From NCBI GenBank assembly GCA_903813345.2, contig CAIIXF020000004.1:29885985-29949984 (forward strand): a stretch of 64,000 bases of DNA, read 5' to 3'. Of the stretch, positions 59,965-64,000 are shown in pieces. Position numbers and translations under genes: made by a program. The notes beneath the pieces were generated by a model. The model searched no databases. It had not been told where the DNA came from and worked only from the letters and a program-made list of their open reading frames with translations. Numbering within the stretch: position 1 is the stretch's first letter; each line of letters begins with the position of its first letter. This DNA is from Owenia fusiformis. Taxonomy: Eukaryota > Annelida > Polychaeta > Sabellida > Oweniidae.

Positions 59965-62503
59965 GTATGATATAATACATACATTAAATTGGATACCTTC
60001 CTCTTGCTCATGTCTTAGAACTAAGCGCAGGTATGATATAATACATACATTAAATTGGATACCTTCCTCTTGCTCATGTCTTAGAATTAAGCGCAGGTAT
60101 GATATAATACATACATTAAATGGGATACCTTCCTCTTGCTCATGTCTTAGAATTAAGCGCAGGTATGATATAATACATACATTAAATTGGATACCTTCCT
60201 CTTGCTCATGTCTTAGAATTAAGCGCAGGTATGGTATAATACATACATTAAATTGGATACCTTCCTCTTGCTCATGTCTTAGAATTAAGCGCAGGTATGA
60301 TATAATACATACATTAAATTGGATACCTTCCTCTTGCTCATATCTTAGAATTAAGCGCAGGTATGATATAATACATACATTAAATGGGATACCTTCCTCT
60401 TGCTCATGTCTTAGAATTAAGCGCAGGTATGATATAATACATACATTAAATTGGATACCTTCCTCTTGCTCATGTCTTAGAATTAAGTGCAGGTATGATA
60501 TAATACATACATTAAATTGGATACCTTCCTCTTGCTCATGTCTTAGAATTAAGCGCAGGTATGGTATAATACATACATTAAATTGGATAGCTTCCTCTTG
60601 CTCATGTCTTAGAATTAGCGCAGGTATGATATAATACATACATCAAATTGGATACCTTCCTCTTGCTCATGTCTTAGAATTAAGCGCAGGTATGGTATAA
60701 TACATACATTAAATTGGATACCTTCCTCTTGCTCATGTCTTAGAATTAAGCGCAGGTATGATATAATACATACATTAAATTGGATACCTTCCTCTTGCTC
60801 ATGTCTTAGAATTAAGCGCAGGTATGATATAATACATACATTAAATGGGATACCTTCCTCTTGCTCATGTCTTAGAATTAAGCGCAGGTATGATATAATA
60901 CATACATTAAATTGGATACCTTCCTCTTGCTCATGTCTTAGAATTAAGCGCAGGTATGGTATAATACATACATTAAATTGGATACCTTCCTCTTGCTCAT
61001 GTCTTAGAATTAAGCGCAGGTATGATATAATACATACATTAAATTGGATACCTTCCTCTTGCTCATGTCTTAGAATTAAGCGCAGGTATGATATAATACA
61101 TACATTAAATGGGATACCTTCCTCTTGCTCATGTCTTAGAATTAAGCGCAGGTATGATATAATACATACATTAAATTGGATACCTTCCTCTTGCTCATGT
61201 CTTAGAATTAAGCGCAGGTATGATATAATACATACATTAAATTGGATACCTTCCTCTTGCTCATGTCTTAGAATTAAGCGCAGGTATGGTATAATACATA
61301 CATTAAATTGGATACCTTCCTCTTGCTCATGTCTTAGAATTAAGCGCAGGTATGATATAATACATACATCAAATTGGATACCTTCCTCTTGCTCATGTCT
61401 TAGAATTAAGCGCAGGTATGGTATAATACATACATTAAATTGGATACCTTCCTCTTGCTCATATCTTAGAATTAAGCGCAGGTATGGTATAATACATATA
61501 TTAAATTGGATACCTTCCTCTTGCTCATGTCTTAGAATTAAGCGCAGGTATGGTATAATACATACATTAAATTGGATACCTTCCTCTTGCTCATGTCTTA
61601 GAATTAAGCGCAGGTATGATATAATACATACATTAAATTGGATACCTTCCTCTTGCTCATGTCTTAGAATTAAGCGCAGGTATGGTATAATACATACATT
61701 AAATTGGATACCTTCCTCTTGCTCATGTCTTAGAATTAAGCGCCGGTATGATATAATACATACATTAAATTGGATACCTTCCTCTTGCTCATGTCTTAGA
61801 ACTAAGCGCAGGTATGATATAATACATACATTAAATTGGATACTTTCCTCTTGCTCATGTCTTAGAATTAAGCGCAGGTATGATATAATACGTACATTAA
61901 ATTGGATATCTTCCTCTTGCTCATGTCTTAGAATTAAGCGAAGGTATGATATAAAACATACATTAAATTGGATACCTTCCTCTTGCTCATGTCTTAGAAT
62001 TAAGCGCAGGTATGGTATAATACATACATTAAATTGGATACCTTCCTCTTGAAAATAGATGGCGTTCATAGAACAGTGACTTGTACATTTTTGAGCGAGG
62101 AAAGATCCACTATATTGAGAATATAAACATTCGTAGTGCAAATTTTCTGAGCAGTTGTGGATTATAAACGTTCTTAGCACAAAACCAAACCATTGGATTA
62201 CGAGATAATCATGTGTACGGCGCAAAAACCGATCACAAACTTTTTTCATGAAAATTCTTTGAGCACTGAAAAACAACATACATTAAATGGGATACCTTCC
62301 TCTTGCTCATGTCTTAGAATTAAGCGCCGGTATGATATAATACATACATTAAATTGGATACCTTCCTCTTGCTCATGTCTTAGAACTAAGCGCAGGTATG
62401 ATATAAAACATACATTAAATTGGATACCTTCCTCTTGCTCATGTTTTAGAATTAAGCGCAGGTCTGGTATAATACATACATTAAATTGGATACCTTCCTC
62501 TTG
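59922..62503 (+). repeat. 66-bp array spanning the ACSL exon 8 donor, about 35 copies
   Basis: Each unit holds 43 bp of the exon end (attggataccttcctcttgc, tcatgtcttagaattaagcg, cag) and 23 bp of intron (gtatgatataatacatacat, taa). Donors lie at 66-bp steps from 59964 to 62009 (one 1-bp deletion near 60614), and three more at 62330-62465, two with altered sites (gcgccg|gt, gcgcag|gtctgg). The block is interrupted at 62052-62273 by a duplicated LINE 5' end. Because 66 is divisible by three, both strands carry long open frames (to 554 codons on the minus strand) encoding only a 22-residue periodic peptide; these are not genes. Confidence 0.96.
62052..62279 (+). mobile_element. Captured copy of a LINE 5' end inside the exon 8 array
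   Basis: The sequence aaaatagatggcgttcatag through gagcactgaaaaacaa (about 222 bp) is repeated exactly at 62504-62727 at a period of 452 bp. After the first copy the exon 8 array resumes for three units; after the second the LINE continues into ORF1. It is therefore a tandem duplication of [LINE 5' end + array units], made after the LINE inserted. Confidence 0.9.
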
Positions 62504-63760
62504 AAAATAGATGGCGTTCATAGAACAGTGACTTGTACATTTTTGAGCGAGGAAAGATCCACTATATTGAGAATATAAACATTCGTAGTGCAAATTTTCT
62601 GAGCAGTTGTGGATTATAAACGTTCTTAGCACAAAACCAAACCATTGGATTACGAGATAATCATGTGTACGGCGCAAAAACCGATCACAAACTTTTTTCA
62701 TGAAAATTCTTTGAGCACTGAAAAACAAGATGGCGACCGACAACCAGTGAAAAGGAGAGCTAAAGATGATGAACACGGAGACAGAAAATCTTCAGGAAAG
62801 TATAGTGAGTACGAGGGTGACTTAGATGAAGATCACTATGATGATGCCTTCGCTGAGACTACTCTTGAGAAAGAGAAACACGTAGAAACTACTGTTGGTA
62901 AGCCAAGCAGTTCTGAAACCCCAGTAATGTTGAAATCTGATAATACTGCAGCACCGGTAACCCAAGGCTGGATGATGAACTATATGGACCAGTTGATGCG
63001 ATCTATTGATCACAAAATGGAACAAAGTATTGATAAGGCAGTGACTAAAGCTCTGGAAAAGTCGAATGCTAGACTCTCGAATATTGAAAGTGAGAATACT
63101 AAACTGAAGACTGAAGTCCTCAACCTAACAACAAAATTGGATAAATTAGTATTAGACGTTAACCACAATGCCCAATACTCTAGAAAAAACACGGTGAGAT
63201 TCCTCGGAATCCCTGAAAAAGAAACAAAGGCTGATAGAGACAATGAAAACTGTAATGAATCCATTTGTGAAGCCATCTTGCCATACATGCCTGGTGTTAT
63301 CACCTCAGATGACATAGAGGTCAGTCACAGACTAAGGCCTTACAAACAGGATGATAGATATCCGAGACCTGTAATCGCTAAACTTAAATGGAGGGGCGGA
63401 AAGGATAATATCATATCGAACAGGAAAAAGCTTAAGGGGTCGAACATTATCGTGTATGAGGACCTGAGTCCCATGAACAGGAAGTTACTACAAGAGGTCA
63501 AAGAGCACCCAGATATCGAACAACAATGGTCAACAAACGGGAAAATCCTTGGAAGGCTAAGGAGTGGGGACATTGTCCTATTTAACGTTGGCAGCGAGGT
63601 CAGTGATACGATTACACAGCACCGTCGTAGCAGGGCCAGTGCACCTGACGCAAATACCAGCAGACCACAAACTTCTGCCCATCGCGGCGGAGCCAGAGGA
63701 AGACAAAGGACTTAAACTAGCTTGTCAGAATGGTTTATAAATGACTTTGTCGTCAAAAAC
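62504..63760 (+). mobile_element. L1/Tx1-type LINE 5' region in ACSL intron 8
   Basis: It starts where array sequence breaks at ttcctcttg|aaaatagatg, has a 5' untranslated region of about 160 bp and an intact ORF1. No ORF2 begins in the remaining 285 bp, so either ORF2 lies outside the window or the element is 3'-deleted or rearranged. Same orientation as ACSL. Confidence 0.75.
62663..63715 (+). CDS. LINE ORF1 protein, about 350 aa
   Basis: RNA-binding chaperone of an L1/Tx1-type retrotransposon (family role: forms the ribonucleoprotein with ORF2p). ATG at 62663 (MCTAQKPITNFFHENSLSTE). A charged N-terminal region (KRRAKDDEHGDRKSSGKYSE) is followed by a coiled coil around residues 110-170 (NARLSNIESENTKLKTEVLN), then an RRM beginning QYSRKNTVRFLGIPEKE and a C-terminal domain with DDIEVSHRLRP, PVIAKLKWRG and IIVYEDLSP, and a basic tail (HRGGARGRQRT). 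The frame is uninterrupted, suggesting a fairly recent insertion. An upstream in-frame TTG at 62645 is not preferred. Confidence 0.85.
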   Translation: MCTAQKPITNFFHENSLSTEKQDGDRQPVKRRAKDDEHGDRKSSGKYSEYEGDLDEDHYDDAFAETTLEKEKHVETTVGKPSSSETPVMLKSDNTAAPVTQGWMMNYMDQLMRSIDHKMEQSIDKAVTKALEKSNARLSNIESENTKLKTEVLNLTTKLDKLVLDVNHNAQYSRKNTVRFLGIPEKETKADRDNENCNESICEAILPYMPGVITSDDIEVSHRLRPYKQDDRYPRPVIAKLKWRGGKDNIISNRKKLKGSNIIVYEDLSPMNRKLLQEVKEHPDIEQQWSTNGKILGRLRSGDIVLFNVGSEVSDTITQHRRSRASAPDANTSRPQTSAHRGGARGRQRT

Positions 63761-64000
63761 TTTCACGCGAGTGGTAGTATGAATGTTTTCTATTACCATA
63801 TGCATGATACATGTACATACATTCATGCATTTCATTGACTGATTTAATTGAGTCGATCCAATGGTTTCATCTAGTGCCTATTAATTTTTTTACTTTTCTA
63901 GTACTGCATATACTGAACATTCTTGTGGTGTCTAAATATAAGTATTCAAAGTGTGCATCAACAGAGAACATATCTTTTTCATTACAGCTGATCTGGTAGG
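63716..64000. other. End of window; possible ACSL exon 9 acceptor
   Basis: After ORF1 the sequence is AT-rich. At 63975-63987 there is a good acceptor (ctttttcattacag); the following ctgatctggtagg, joined to the phase 1 end of exon 8, reads A-D-L-V-G. This is compatible with, but does not clearly match, the family sequence after VLELSA. Too short to decide. Confidence 0.3.

Noticed and set aside
60615-62279. 554-codon minus-strand open frame (and 250-266 codon frames at 59834-60639)
   Set aside because: A perfect 22-residue periodicity from the 66-bp exon 8 array; the true coding frame is the short + strand exon 8 only.

Overview
This 64 kb window is animal nuclear DNA. Its coding sequence is split into short, phase-consistent exons with GT-AG borders. 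Introns reach about 27 kb, the base composition is AT-rich, and there are L1/Tx1-type LINE fragments, a tRNA-derived SINE, many foldback elements and exceptionally abundant minisatellites. Nothing bacterial (operons, ribosome binding sites, CRISPR) is present. The repeat style resembles marine invertebrates, but the sequence alone does not name a species.

Two protein-coding genes can be reconstructed. (1) On the + strand, the N-terminal half of a long-chain acyl-CoA synthetase of the ACSL3/4 type. Eight exons lie at 13441-13607, 24981-25190, 52124-52301, 54368-54474, 55785-55929, 56020-56100, 59493-59562 and 59903-59964. They join in frame to 326 codons plus one base and include the AMP-binding motif YTSGSTGMPKG; the gene leaves the window on the right. 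(2) On the - strand, nested inside the 26.9 kb ACSL intron, an eight-exon gene (45588 down to 25800) encodes a 552-residue metabotropic-glutamate-receptor-like Venus-flytrap protein. It ends in a short cysteine-rich segment with no seven-helix domain, so it is probably secreted. A partial duplicate of its last three exons lies at 49723-47887. A possible first exon of a third gene is at 4151-4093 (- strand).

The standout feature is that many splice junctions of these two genes have been expanded into tandem arrays. In each, the repeat unit (65-93 bp) consists of one edge of an exon plus the adjoining intron, splice site included. This is seen at the acceptors of ACSL exons 2, 3, 4 and 7, the donor of ACSL exon 8, the donor of receptor exon 4, and the acceptor of receptor exon 6 in both paralogues. 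Some introns are little more than 35-44 copies of one splice site. In the five arrays whose reading frame I followed (ACSL exons 2, 4, 7 and 8, receptor exon 4), only the exon-contiguous copy keeps the frame open.

Layout: 0-13 kb holds minisatellites, a 1.2 kb-arm inverted repeat, MITEs, a SINE and a RecQ-like pseudogene. 13-25 kb holds ACSL exons 1-2 with intronic repeats. 25-50 kb holds the receptor gene and its partial copy, with a 5'-truncated LINE at 30.8-33.7 kb and a 'caagatggccgc' satellite at 38.5-40 kb. 51-62.5 kb holds ACSL exons 3-8 with their arrays. 62.5-63.7 kb holds a LINE 5' end with an intact ORF1 inserted into the exon 8 array. Long open frames inside the 66- and 69-bp arrays are by-products of unit lengths divisible by three and are not annotated as genes.
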